A stretch of DNA of 64,000 nucleotides from positions 100,767,970 to 100,831,969 of the forward strand of contig NC_084798.1 of assembly GCF_963169125.1 (NCBI RefSeq), in the 5' to 3' direction. Both the position numbers and the translations under genes were made by a program. A model generated the notes under the pieces. That model was not told the origin of the DNA, did no database searches, and saw nothing but the letters and a program-made list of their open reading frames with translations. Source of the stretch: Humulus lupulus. Lineage: Eukaryota; Streptophyta; Magnoliopsida; Rosales; Cannabaceae. Below, one piece after another: positions 23,528 through 34,805 of the stretch. Within the stretch, counting starts at the first letter, position 1. Each line of letters opens with the position of its first letter.

Positions 23528-24451
23528 ATGGTTGTGTCTACTCCCATCCTTTCTCAACTTTCTATGGAGAAACTCACAGGAGAAAACTTCCTTAAGTGGA
23601 AGCAGAATATCAACATAGTGTTGATTGGTGACAATGCCAAGTTCGTCATGACTGAGGAATCCCCAGAAGTTCCAACTGAAGGAGCTACCAAGTCTGTAAG
23701 AGAAAAATATGAGTGTTGGCAGGTGGACAATAACAAGGCACGGTACTACATGTTGACTAGTATGGTCGACACTCTCAAGACAAAGATGGAGAATGTCGAG
23801 ACAGCCTACAAAATCATGGATCAGCTCCAAGACATGTTCGGGGCAAAGTCTATGCAGACTCGTTTTGAGGCCACCAAGAGGTATGCCAATGCTCGGATGG
23901 CACCGTCTTAGCACGATCGTGATCACTTGATCAAGATGACCAACTACTTTCAGGAAGCTGAACTGCACATAGCAATAATAGATGAGGAAACTCAAATCGG
24001 CTTAATCCTCAATAGTCTTTCTCCAGATTTCCTAGCTTTCACCACCAACTTTGTGATGAATAAACTCAACTATGGTCTAATGCAGATCATCAACATGCTT
24101 CAAACTTTCAATTCAATCATGGGTGGACCAAGTAAAGGAGTAGAAAAGAAGACTACTGCTGTTGCTGCTGATCCAGCTAAGGTTGAAGCTAACACAGCTT
24201 CATCTTCAAAAGCTGGGAACAACAGAAAAGGTGGACAAAACACCAACCCTAAGCCTGCAAAGGCTGCAAAGACAAGTGCACAACCAAGTACACAGACACC
24301 TAAGGGGAAGAAAAAGAAAAACAAGAAAGGTAAAGGTAAGTGCTTTCACTGCAATGAGAAGTGGCGTTGGAAACAGAATTGCCCTAAGTTTCTAGCAGCA
24401 AAAAATAAAGGTAATGATTATAGTTCTTTTATCTTAGAAACATGTGTTTAG
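23528..24451 (+). pseudogene. E1 gag (Ty1/copia), one stop and a lost zinc ligand
   Basis: Frame from ATG 23528 (MVVSTPILSQL, then LTGENFLKWKQNINIVLI) continues past a stop at 23909-23911 to 24451. The first 250 residues are the UBN2-type copia gag, followed by a Thr/Ser/Ala/Lys-rich linker and a zinc knuckle CFHCNEKWRWKQNC, in which the His ligand is Arg. The Lys-rich linker is normal for RNA-binding gag. The start is the first ATG after the leader and matches the family's typical beginning. Confidence 0.87.
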
Positions 24452-25039
24452 AGAATGATAAATCCATTTGGATTATTGATTCTGGATCTACTAACCATGT
24501 TTGTAACTCTTTCCAGCTTCTTGAATTGTGGGAGGAAGTGGACGAAGACGACTTAAAGCTTAGAGTTGGGAACGGAGCATTCTTTGTGGTCCAAGCTAGA
24601 GGAAGAGCTCGCCTAAGTTTGAAAATAAATATTTAACTTTGAAAGATGTATTTTTTATTCTAGATTTTAGTAGAAATTTAATTTCAGTTTCCATGTTGCA
24701 ATTCAAATGATTTGTTATGACTTTCACAAGTTCTAATATATCTATTTATTTCAATGTATCACAATTGTGTATAGCATGTTTAGAAAACGGGCTTTATATT
24801 CTGCGATCTAACAAACCCCTCGCGCATAATAATGATTTATTCAAAGTAGTTAAACCTAGGACCAATAAACGTCAAAAGACCGACAGCAATAACATGACGT
24901 ATTTATGACACTTGAGATTAGGTCACATTGGCTCTGATAGAATTCAAAGACTTACAAAGGATAGGCCTTTGAGGGAACTCACCTTAGGTGAATTACCTGT
25001 CTGTGAATCTTGTCTAGAAGGCGAACTGAACAAGCGTCC
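24442..25039 (+). pseudogene. E1 protease and pre-integrase segment
   Basis: The protease core IWIIDSGSTNHVC at about 24460-24500 keeps the catalytic D-S-G. Downstream frames are shifted, then LRLGHIGSDRIQRL and LPVCESCLEG (about 24912-25027) show the copia GAG-pre-integrase motif with its Cys pair. The frame stops at 25039, where a 4.2-kb solo LTR was inserted; the same frame resumes at 29207. Confidence 0.83.
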
Positions 25040-25786
25040 TGTGATGACCCTCAAAACATACAAGACCAAATTATGCGGAAATTTAAAACTTTTTACTTTT
25101 AGCTCATTGTACCGAAAATCCATATAAAAAAACCTTTAAAAGATCGCATGCACACACTTTTAGTTTAGTAAACAAAATTACCACTACTCTTCCACAGAGT
25201 CATAACAAAATAATTGTCATAAAATAAATAACAATCTCCCAGTGTTTCTTTTCAAAATGGGTTCCATCAAAAACCTCCCCAGGTCAGGCCACATATACAT
25301 ATCCACAAGTAGACTCCGGCACTCACTGCTCCACTTTTCTTTTGCACTTACCTACAACATAAAACAACTAGGTAAACAAAAATGCTTAGTAAGAATAGCC
25401 TTGCACACAAATATACTAAACTCAGTAACAAGTTGACCTAAGGTAGATATAACTACCGATCACTAGGGTATGGGAAAAGTCCCAACCCTACCATACAATT
25501 TTGTAAGTGATAAACATAACAGATATCAACACTTTGGTTGCACTCAACAACCAATTTGTTACATAACATAAATAATCATACACTCAGAAAATTCCCAAAA
25601 CATTCAAGATAAATACAACCGTATCTGAAATAAATACTCAAGTTGTATCTAACAACCGCGTTTACACATATCACAATAACCTGCTCTCAAAAAAGTCCCA
25701 GAATATTCAAGATATAAAACACATATCATAACTAATCAATAGATTAACATCAAGGGATCCAGGCCTAAACCTGATTCCAGCATTTA

Positions 25787-26010
25787 TGTCCTGGCTCCAA
25801 CTCGTAATATATTACCATTGTCCTGGCTCCAACCCAGACTATATTTTTACCATGTCCTCATTCCAACCTGGACCATATTACCATTGTCCTGGCTTCAACC
25901 CAAACTATATACTTACCATGTCCTAGCTCCAACCCGAACTATATATTTACCATGTCCTAGCTCCAACCCAGACTATTTTATGTTAAGATTCTGGCTCCAA
26001 CCTGAACCTA
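25787..26010. repeat. About 33-bp tandem array, 7 copies
   Basis: TGTCCTGGCTCCAACCC-like blocks start at 25787, 25819, 25853, 25885, 25919, 25953 and about 25988, spacing 32-35, each followed by an AACTATAT...TTACCA half. Confidence 0.9.
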
Positions 26011-27059
26011 CTTACCATCTAGCCATAGAATGCATAAGCATTGCAAGGGTAGGAATTAAGCATACCTAGGTCTTAACAACCCAAACAACACTAGTGTAAT
26101 TTACTACTACAAGCACACACTAGTATATTCATGTTGTAGCCAAGAAAAAGAAAGGCTAACTTACTTGGAGTCCTTAGTTTCTAATTGGATCTTTAACACC
26201 GCTATTCATTTTCCCTTTCGCAGTTACTGTAATTAATACAGTCTACTTGGATTAAACTATGGTATACTCTTATAGCTAATATTCTATGATAGGCGCATGC
26301 AATAACGTTCACTTAGAGACTCTATACTATAGCCTCTTATACACTGTAAGATTTTGTTTCAATCTTTATAGTAACATGAGAATATTGGCCTCACCGTAAC
26401 ACACTCTTCGTTCTGTGCATCTTAACATTCATTAACTAGAGAACACTCTTTTTAGATAACTCATATTTCGGTTTTTGGAAAAAGGAGTTCTCCTCAACTC
26501 CTATCTTAGAAAAATACCAACTTGTCATCCTCTCTCGAAAGTTTGCCGTTTTCTATCATTCACCAAAATACCGCTTTTTGACCATTTACAAATAGTATAT
26601 GACAATGTTATCCCATTCTCTTAAAGATTCAACAAAAACCAAACTCCCATTCTTACAATTTTTATCCATAAGCTAGGATCTCTTTTTACGTTATTTTTTA
26701 AAAGAAGGGCAATTGGCCCCTTAACTTAAAAATGGTAAAAATCAACTTTTAAATTAAATCAAGTTTATTTGGGATTGGTTAAGTCTCCAAATCCTTAGTT
26801 ATCTTTACAAAGGATTATTTCTTCTCATTTCCAAAGCTTTACTTCTACTATTTAATTTAAGGGGTAAAATCTCCTTTTTAAAAATTTTCCCTAAGTTGAG
26901 TTTTGGGGAAAAAAAACCCTTAAACTATCATTCACGTGTTCTGTGTCATAAGAACAGGAACTAGGTGAAAGCCTCGAGTCAAAACTTGTTTTAGGTTAAG
27001 AGAACTAACCTCCCAAAAATCATTTTTCGTTAAGGTTCGAAATTACTACCTTTCAGTTT

Positions 27060-27600
27060 TTAGGGAAAACTTAGAAAAATTATTTCTCTTAAACTGTGAA
27101 ACATTTTTCTCTAAAAATTTACATAAGTAAAATTCCCCTAAAAAATTCATAATTTTTGGGACTGAAAAACTCATTCAAATTTGTAAAGCAATCTGGGCAG
27201 TGCCTGCTGCCCAGAAGTTTTTCTAAGATTTCAAGGTAACTTTGAAAATTCACTTATCTTACACTGTAGCCCAGTTCTTTCTGAAATTTTACAGGGATCT
27301 TTACATATCGATATTAGCTTCCTTTAAAATTTCATAATTTTTGGAATAATAAAACTCATAAAAATGTTTAAAGCAATCTGGGCAATGCTTGCAGCCCAAA
27401 AGTTTTATTTTCAGATTCTAGGGAAAACTTTGAAAACTCATATCTCTTACACCTTAACACATTTTCCTCTAACATTTTACAGTGACCCTTATACATGTTT
27501 AAAATAACACCTCAAAAAATTTCATATATTTTTTATTAGTAAAACTTGCTCAAAGGTTAAAACAATCTGGGCAGTGTATGCTGCCCAGAAATTTTCCAGA
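27060..27600. repeat. About 187-bp repeat, three copies, each with a hairpin
   Basis: Three units ending in AATCTGGGCA...CCCA at 27192, 27377 and 27566 (spacing 185 and 189), each preceded by an AAA.TTCATA.TTTT block. Copies 1 and 3 hold perfect 9-bp inverted repeats (27192-27200/27207-27215 and 27566-27574/27581-27589). Confidence 0.85.
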
Positions 27601-29206
27601 TTTACATCAAAATGCCAAAACGTTCATAACTTGAGTTTGAAATGACCTTTTTACGATTTTCAAAGGTCTAACATCAAGTACTAACAAACAAATATTCAAA
27701 TACACAAATATTTTTTCACAAACAGAGGTAGTGGAGTGCGATCTGACCCATTGGAAGCCAGACCATGAAATTTTGGCAGCATGCATTTTTACACAGCCGA
27801 ACATCAATAAGCATTTCTAGCATAATAGTAGCCACATGCATGCATGAAAATCATCATACCACACATAAATCTCAACCTTAAGCATAAAATAATCTAAAAA
27901 AATATTGAAACACCCTACACAACCAGATCTACAAGAATCATCATAAAACATAAAGAACTCAACCATAGATTTTACCTTTTGAAGCCCTAGCTTGGAGATG
28001 TGTTCCTTAGCTCTTAAAAACCTTCCTTTGGTGCTATAAACTCTCAAAACCGAGCCCCAAGTCCCACGTGTAGATTTTAAGAAAATGATTAGGGTAGAAA
28101 GAAACTTAGATGAGGGACAAGAATATGCAAGCTCACAAAAACCTCTTACCTTACTTTATTTGTTCCCAATGGTGCTCAACTTGGAGATCCAACTAGTAAG
28201 CTTTCTCTTGAACCCTAGAACACAAGAACAAGGCCATGCATGGATTTTATATCACATTCAAATACAAGGAACCCTAGGGTTTCGAGTTTGAATAAGAAGG
28301 AGAATAATGAATCATAAGAGAGGATTTAACTTACCTTGAACTCGGTTTGCTTAGGGTTGAACACTGGCTTCAATGGAGTCTCTCCTTGAGAGAGAAAGAG
28401 ATAGAAAAGAAATGAGAGGGAATGAGAGAGCCTCTGATTTTTTTTTTTCAGAGTTAGAAAAAAAGGGAATGGGAAGAGGGTGCCTCGATTTTGGGGGGAA
28501 AATGGTAGTGAAAATTGTTTTGTGAAAGAAACAAAACAATGATTACAACCTTAGCTTATGAATGGGTAAGAATATTCATATTCTATTTGGGGTATGTTTC
28601 CTAGCTCTTGAGAGCCCTAGGACCTAGCCTTGTTGCCCACTCCTCTCTCTCTACCCTAAGAAATTACTTGTATGCCCTTGCTTATTTCACCTCACATTTA
28701 AGAGATCCAAGGGCCCTTTGGGAATTTTGTGCTCTAAATTTCCCTTAAAAAATTAAATTAAATCTGACCCAAAAATAAATTTGTCAAAATTCACATAATT
28801 TTGGTAATTTTATCAAATTGACCAAAATGTCCTTAGTGGCCCGAGCAAGAAATTCTCATTCTTAAGCCCGGTTGATTGGAATTCAAACCTCAATCAATTT
28901 TTCTTAAACTTATTGGCTCAAATATTAAGTCCCAGTTGCCAGATAAAATTAATATTTTTATGCCATGGTATTTCCTATTTTATTTAATCCGAGATTTTTC
29001 TCCCATTAGGGTTTATTCCTTGGTCTAAGAACAATCTTTCTTTCCATAAAGTTGGATCCATTACCGGATCATCACAGCGGCTATAAAAATTCATGAATCA
29101 TCACAAATTCATATAATCTCATTTATCAAAATAGTATTTCACATAATTCTTCATCGGCTCCAACCGGTTACTAACGGGTGTTCAAAACACGGGATGTTAC
29201 ACACCC

Positions 29207-29800
29207 ATACTCTACAAAGGGTGATAGGGCTAAAGAACCACTTGGACTTGTTCATTAAGATGTTTGTGGACCTTTGAATGTCAAAGCAAAGGGTGGTTTT
29301 GAGTATTTTATCACTTTCATTGACGATTACTCTAGATACTCATGTCTTTACCTGATGCATAGTAAATCAGAAAACATTTTCAAAGTAATTCCTAGCTCTA
29401 GCTCAGATCCAATTAGGTAAAACATGAAAGATCTTGCGATCTAATAGGGGTGGAGAATATTTGGATATGCAGTTCCAAGATCATTTAACTGAAGTTGGGA
29501 TTTTATCACAACTTACTGCCCCGGGTACTCCGCAACAAATTGGTGTAGTGGAACGTCGAAACAGAACTTTATTGGAAATGGTTAGATGCATGCTTAGTTA
29601 CTTAACTCTACCAACTTCATTATGGGGACATGCAATTGAAATTGTGAATGACATTCTAAATGTTGTATTGTCCAAATCAATCCCCAAAACACATTTAGAA
29701 CGCTGGAATGGTCGTGAACCTAGTTTACGTCATTATAGAATTTGGGGGTGTCCCGCCCACATCCTGAGGAAAAAGGAAGGAAGGCTAGAATCGTGAACCA
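29207..29800 (+). pseudogene. E1 integrase catalytic core
   Basis: Continues from 25039. DRAKEPLGLVH lies near the first Asp (DVCGPLNVKAKGG), then ITFIDDYSRYS. The second catalytic Asp is replaced: the box reads RSNRGGEYLDM (near 29434) where copia integrases have S-D-x-G-x-E. QQIGVVERRNRTLLEM keeps the Glu. Stops at about 29256, 29416 and 29794 also break it. Confidence 0.83.
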
Positions 29801-30200
29801 AAGTTGTTTGTTGGCTATCCTAAAGGCACTCGGGGTGGACTTTTCTATAGTCATTCAGAAAAGAAAGTGTTTACTTCTACGAATGCTACTTTTCTGGAAA
29901 ATGACTATGTCCAAAACTTCAAACCACACAATAAAGTAGTTTTAGAGGAGATGTTTGAATAATTGACTCCAACCAATGTTCCATCGTTATCAATGCAAGT
30001 TGATGATGAAATTCCCACTCTTCATGCCCAACCAATCCAAGTCGATTTAAATGAAGAAAGTACCACTGTTCATGTCCAAACAGTCACGGAGCCTCGTCAT
30101 AGTGGGAGGGTTTCTAGGAACCCAGTTCAATATGGTTTGGATGGTGAAACCAATATGGTTGTTGGTGATACTAGTGACGATGATCTGTTGTCTTTCAAAT
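29801..30200 (+). pseudogene. E1 linker between integrase and RT
   Basis: Frame pieces (WNGREPSLRHYRIWGCPAHI before, RHSGRVSRNPVQYG near 30093-30140) match the copia C-terminal integrase region and RT linker. Frameshifts around 29800-29960 and a stop before 30204. Confidence 0.7.
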
Positions 30201-31300
30201 AGGAAATGGCTAGCCCTGAAAAGGAACTATGGCTCAAAGCCATGAAACAAGAAATGGATTCCATGTACACAAATTCCATCTGGGATCTTGTCGAAGCACC
30301 TAGAGACTTTAGGGTCATTTGGTGAAAGTGGATCTACAAGAAGAAACGAGGTGTTGATGTAAAGATCGAAACTTATAAAGCTCGATTAGTGGCAAATGGT
30401 TATACCCAAAGAGAAGGCATGGACTATGAAGAAACTCTTAGTCTGGTAGCCATGCTCAAGTCCATTCGCATCCTCTTATCCATAGCAACCGCTCTCGACA
30501 ATGAGATCTAGAAAATGGACGTCAAGAAAGCTTTTCTTAATGGGAACCTCGACGAAGTCATTTATATGGATTAGCCAGAAGGATTTAAAGTAACTGGACA
30601 AGAAGGAAAAGTTTGCAAGTTGAATAGGTCCATTTATGGACTTAAGCAAGCTTCTCATTCCTGGAACCTTAGGTTTGATGAAATAATCAAAACCTATGAC
30701 TTTGAACAAAATATTAATGAGCCTTATGTTTACCAACTGAAGGCAAATTAAATAGTGATATTCCTGATTCTTTATGTAGATGATATCTTACTCATTGGAA
30801 ACAATGTTAAAAAAATTATCAGATGTGAAGAATTGACTGAACACTCAATTCCAGATGAAGGATTTGGGTGAAGCAAGTTATGTTCTAGGTATCCAGATCA
30901 TTAGGGTTAGAAAGAACAAACTCTTAGCTCTATCTCAAGCAGCTTACATTGATAAAGTGCTTGAATGTTTCTCAATTACGAATTCCAAGAAAAGACGTCT
31001 ACCATCCCGCCATGGAAATCATCTTTCAAAGAAGCAGTCTCCCCAGACTCCTGAAGAGGAAGATGCAATGAGAAAAGTTCCTTGCGCATCTGCAGTTGGA
31101 AGTCTGATGTATGCTATGTTGTGTACTAGACAAGATATCTACTATGTAGTGGGAGTAGTGAGCAGGTATCAGTCAAACCCAGGACCAGAACATTGGATAG
31201 CAGTTAATCATATTCTAAAGTATTTAAGGCGGACTAGGGATTATATGTTAGTCTACAAGGGTGGTGTTCTAAACCCTGTAGGCTACATCGATTCAGATTT
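30201..31300 (+). pseudogene. E1 reverse transcriptase
   Basis: Starts with SPEKELWLKAMKQEMDSM; KARLVANGYTQREGMDYEET and the MDVKKAFLNGNLD box (motif A, Asp kept) follow. YVDDILLIGNN is at 30773-30805. The frame is shifted near 30840, then MKDLGEASYVLGIQI from 30855 and ASAVGSLMYAMLCTRQDI. Stops at about 30322, 30508, 30573 and 30748. The catalytic residues are intact but the frame is not. Confidence 0.86.
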
Positions 31301-31778
31301 TTAGACTGGTGTCAATGACAGGAAGTCTACTTCTAGAATGGTGTTTACTCTTAGGGGTGGAGCTGTGATACGGAGAAGTGTAAATCAGTCTACAATCTCA
31401 AATTCCACCATGGAGGCTGAGTACATAGTTGCGTCTGAAGCAGCTAAGAAAATAGTCTGGCCAAAGAAGTTCTATTCATATCTTGGTGTTAATCTAAATA
31501 TGGATAAACTGCTTGTGTTGTTTTGTGACAACACTGGAGCGATAGCCAACTCGAAAGAACCTATAAGTCACAAGAGGAGTAAGCATATAGAAATGAAGTA
31601 TCATATAATTTGAGAATATATGGCCAGGGGAGATGTGAAGGTTATGAGGATTGCATCTGAAGACAATCTCGCGAATCCGTTTACAAAGACACTACCAGAA
31701 GCTACATTTGATAAGCATATCAAGGAAATGGGATTAGTAGAATTAAGGAATTAGTTTCAATTAGTGCAAGTGGGAGTT
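31301..31778 (+). pseudogene. E1 RNase H and end of pol
   Basis: GYIDSDF (first Asp), ISNSTMEAEYIVASEAAK (Glu) and LFCDNTGAIANS (Asp) are all present. Later SHKRSKHIEMKYHII and ANPFTKTLPEATF, the usual copia C-terminus, ending at the TAG at about 31752. Interrupted by stops near 31302 and 31611. A polypurine tract (31768-31778, AAGTGGGAGTT) precedes the 3' LTR. Confidence 0.86.
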
Positions 31779-33545
31779 TGTTGGAGTATTATTCCCTAAT
31801 TAACACTCAATTTCTTTGTAATCTCATTTTATTATCAATAAGAAAATAGAAATCAATTTTGACTTGGTTAATCACTTTGCTCACATGTTTCATGATTATT
31901 TTTTTAATATAAACTTCTATTAAATCCCGAGCATATAGTTAATCATATTTATAGTGACGTAATCACAGTGGAATATAGATACGATTATATGCTCAAACAT
32001 AAGTTAGTCCTAAGATTAGTCAGTGGACATTATTTACAATGACTTGCCAATCTATGATATAATCTACTTACACATTGTAGTGTTATGTTCTTTCCAGAAC
32101 ATTAGCAAAGTAGATAAGATCGGATGTATTTGTTACATCGGACTAGACCGATATTGACAGTAGATAAGATAAGTAAACATGTCATTATTATCTATTCTAT
32201 TCGTATCATATAGTTGACCATAGGTCAATTCAATCTCAATTTCAAGTGGTTAGTATTCTAACTGATTGTATTATTAGAGTTCTTTGACTTGTTTGTTACC
32301 AGCTTACCCTATGGACTAGCTCATACTTAAATCTTGGGAACTCGGTAGTATAATTGAGTGAGATTGTTAATCATAGATATGAACATCTATAGCTTCTAAT
32401 GAAGAAGTAAAATGATGGTCTCCTTTTAGTTTGGTTCAAGGTGCTAAATGATAGAGATCTCATTTCAGTAATTGATATTAGCTTACCGAAATATCATTTA
32501 CAAGGAACTAAGTGTTTTAAGGATAAAATACAATGAGGGGTAAAACGATATTTTAGTCTCATCTCATTGTAGACCGTCTATAGAGGATGGAGTGATAATT
32601 ATGGTTGTAACAATGGATAACGAATAACGTATCTATATTGCTTATAAAGCGTTCTATGAATTCAAGAGTTCAATTTTGAATCGTTAGTGAAGTTACGAGG
32701 AATTAATAAGTTACTAAATTTATTTGTTAAAATTATGATAACTTATTGGAGCTTGATTTCATAGGCCCATGGTCCTCACTGTACCTTGGATAAAATCATC
32801 TAGATAGTCTCAATTAATTTATTTAATTATCATTTTGAATTATAAAAGTTGATCAGGTCAATTTTGGATAGTTTCACAGAGTTATGCAATTTAGAGAAGA
32901 AATGAGATTTTAGGGAAGATTTATTAATTAAGAAAAATTGGTGTCTAAATTAATAAATAAGTTTAAATCAAGGTTCAAGTTATAAATAATTAATTTGATA
33001 AATGATTTATATAATATTTAATTAATTAATCAACAGAAACTAATACGGGCCTTAATTTTAAGTCCAACGGGCTTATAATTAAGTGGGAAATTTCACGGGC
33101 CTAAAGCCCATGATAATTTCGACCTAATGACTAATATTTCCTATTATTTTAGTAATTTTTTTAATTAAATAAGTGACCTAATTGAGCCTATAAAAGGAAT
33201 GCTAAGTCAGAGTTGAAATCAAAAGATCTGGAGATGAACAGATGATTAGAAGATCTAATTTTGATGCTTTAGGGTTTTAGACTCTCTATACAGCAAAAGT
33301 CCTTTTCTAAGCCTCTATATTCTATTATATTCTTCTTCTCTTTGTATCTATCTCATGTGTTGAGAATTACCCACTCTAGTCTAGGTGAATCTAAGGATAC
33401 TTTGGAAGGCTGTGAAGAAATTTGAAGATCGGTTCAATTTCTAGGTGATACCATGCGACAGAAAGGATACAAGGGTTAGAGAAATTGAAGGAAGGACTTA
33501 TTCATTCTGCTGCGCATAATCTAAGTGTTCTTATCATTATCATTA
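31779..33545 (+). repeat. E1 3' LTR, truncated at its 3' end
   Basis: Starts TGTTGGAGT and aligns with 879-2648. The last about 100 bases of the LTR are absent and an (ATTATC)n filler (about 33533-33552) joins it to E0 protease. TATAAAA box at 33189-33195. Confidence 0.87.
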
Positions 33546-33550
33546 TCATT

Positions 33551-34100
33551 ATCTGGAGATTTTCTTGGCAAACTCGACATTAAAGTCATTTTTGAGTCTG
33601 GTAAACTTACACTTACCAAATCCAATGTATTTTTGGGAAATGGGTACTCTTGTGAGGGTATGGTCAAGTTGTGCACTAATGATGTAACTTTCAATGTTAT
33701 CAATAAAAATGCTAATCCCGCCTATATTGTTTAGTATGATTCATTTTTTTATGGCATCTTAGACTATCACATATTGGTTTTTCAACCATGAAAAGAGTAG
33801 TTAAATGTCGTATGTTTGCATGCAATATTAAAAACTATGGAAAATGTGAAACATGTGTTCAAGCTAAGGTGATAAAGAATCCATTTCCTAGTGTAGAAAG
33901 ATCATCTAAATTGCTTGATTTTATTCATAGTGATCTTTATGAGTTAAATGGTATTTTAGCTAAAGGTGGTAAAATGTACTTTCTTACTTTTATAGATGAT
34001 TTTAGTAGATATACATATGTGTTTCTTTTAAAGCATAAAGATGAGACTTTTGATGCTTTTAAAGTTTATAAATCAGAAGTTGAAAATCAACTTAATAAAA
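33551..34100 (+). pseudogene. E0 protease end and integrase N part
   Basis: GDFLGKLDIKVIFESG and NGYSCEGMVKLC are the copia region after protease. At 33788-34108 a frame reads CETCVQAKVIKNPF, then HSDLYELNG (first catalytic Asp) and FIDDFSRYTYVFLLKHKDE. There is a frameshift near 33735 and a stop at 34108. Confidence 0.82.
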
Positions 34101-34805
34101 TAGATTAAGGTGCTAAGAAGAGTTAGAGGAGGTGAGTACTTCTCTAATGAATTCAATGCATTTTGTGAAGAAAAAATTACATAATGCATATGTGCACCGC
34201 ACCTTATACACCACAACACAATGGTATTGCCAAAAAAGAAAAATATAACTTATTTAGAGATGATAAATTATATGTTGGTGTTTTCTAAATTGAATTTCAA
34301 TTTATGGGGTGAAGCGTTGTTAACCGTTTGTCACATTTTTAATCGAATACTGATGAAGAAAAATGAGATATCTCCATATGAGTTATGGAAAGGAAGAAAA
34401 CCCAACATAAGGTACTTCAAAGTGTGGGAGTATCTTGCATATTGCAAGAAAAACAAACCTAATAGAACAAAGTTAGGTTCAAGAGCCATAAAGTGTGATT
34501 TTGTTGGTTATACCAACAATAGTAAAGCTTATAGGTTATGAGACCTAGAGTCTAATGTTGTGATAGAATCTGGAGAAGTTGAATTTTTTTGAGAATATGT
34601 TATGTGAGAACAATTCTCAAACTTCAACATCTCTAAAGGAGAATTTGTTATTTGAGAACAATTCTCAAGCATCTAAATCCAAGAATGATTCCCAAGAGGA
34701 TAATTCTCAAAGGATAGTACCCATTGAACTTAGAATAAGTCAAAGGGTTAGAAAAGAGAAAGTCTAGGATTGGATTAAATAGATTCTCAATGATTTTGTT
34801 TCTAC
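34101..34805 (+). pseudogene. E0 integrase C part, catalytic residues lost
   Basis: VLRRVRGGEYFSNEF holds the position of the second catalytic Asp (normally S-D-x-G-x-E), here V. The downstream Glu region reads NGIAKKEK, where copia has AERKNRTL. The frame at 34221-34541 keeps FNLWGEALLTV and SPYELWKGRKPNIRYFKVWE, and a linker with repeated ENNSQ (34597-34720) follows. Confidence 0.8.

Larger units (their letters stand above)
25040..29201 (-). mobile_element. Solo LTR of a large-LTR gypsy family (4,162 bp) in E1 integrase
   Basis: Runs TGTGATGACCC...GGGATGTTACA between CGTCC (25035-25039) and CACCC (29202-29206), a TSD with two transitions. Removing the insert and one TSD copy restores E1's reading frame exactly. 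Shares modules with the solo LTR in T (10127-14104). It contains a 33-bp tandem array, a triple 187-bp repeat with perfect hairpins, and no protein domain. Confidence 0.85.
879..33550 (+). mobile_element. E1: Ty1/copia element inserted in E0, heavily nested
   Basis: Two LTRs of about 1.8 kb in the same orientation (879-2748 and 31779 to about 33545) align along nearly their whole length, with roughly one difference per ten bases by eye over the first 300 bases. Between them, after removing three later insertions (4184-21138, 21308-22696, 25040-29201), about 6.5 kb remain: a long leader, gag, protease, integrase, RT and RNase H, then a purine-rich tract right before the 3' LTR. The order PR-INT-RT-RH is that of Ty1/copia. 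No TSD is found, because the 3' LTR end and about 90 bases of E0 are missing at the right junction. Confidence 0.88.
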
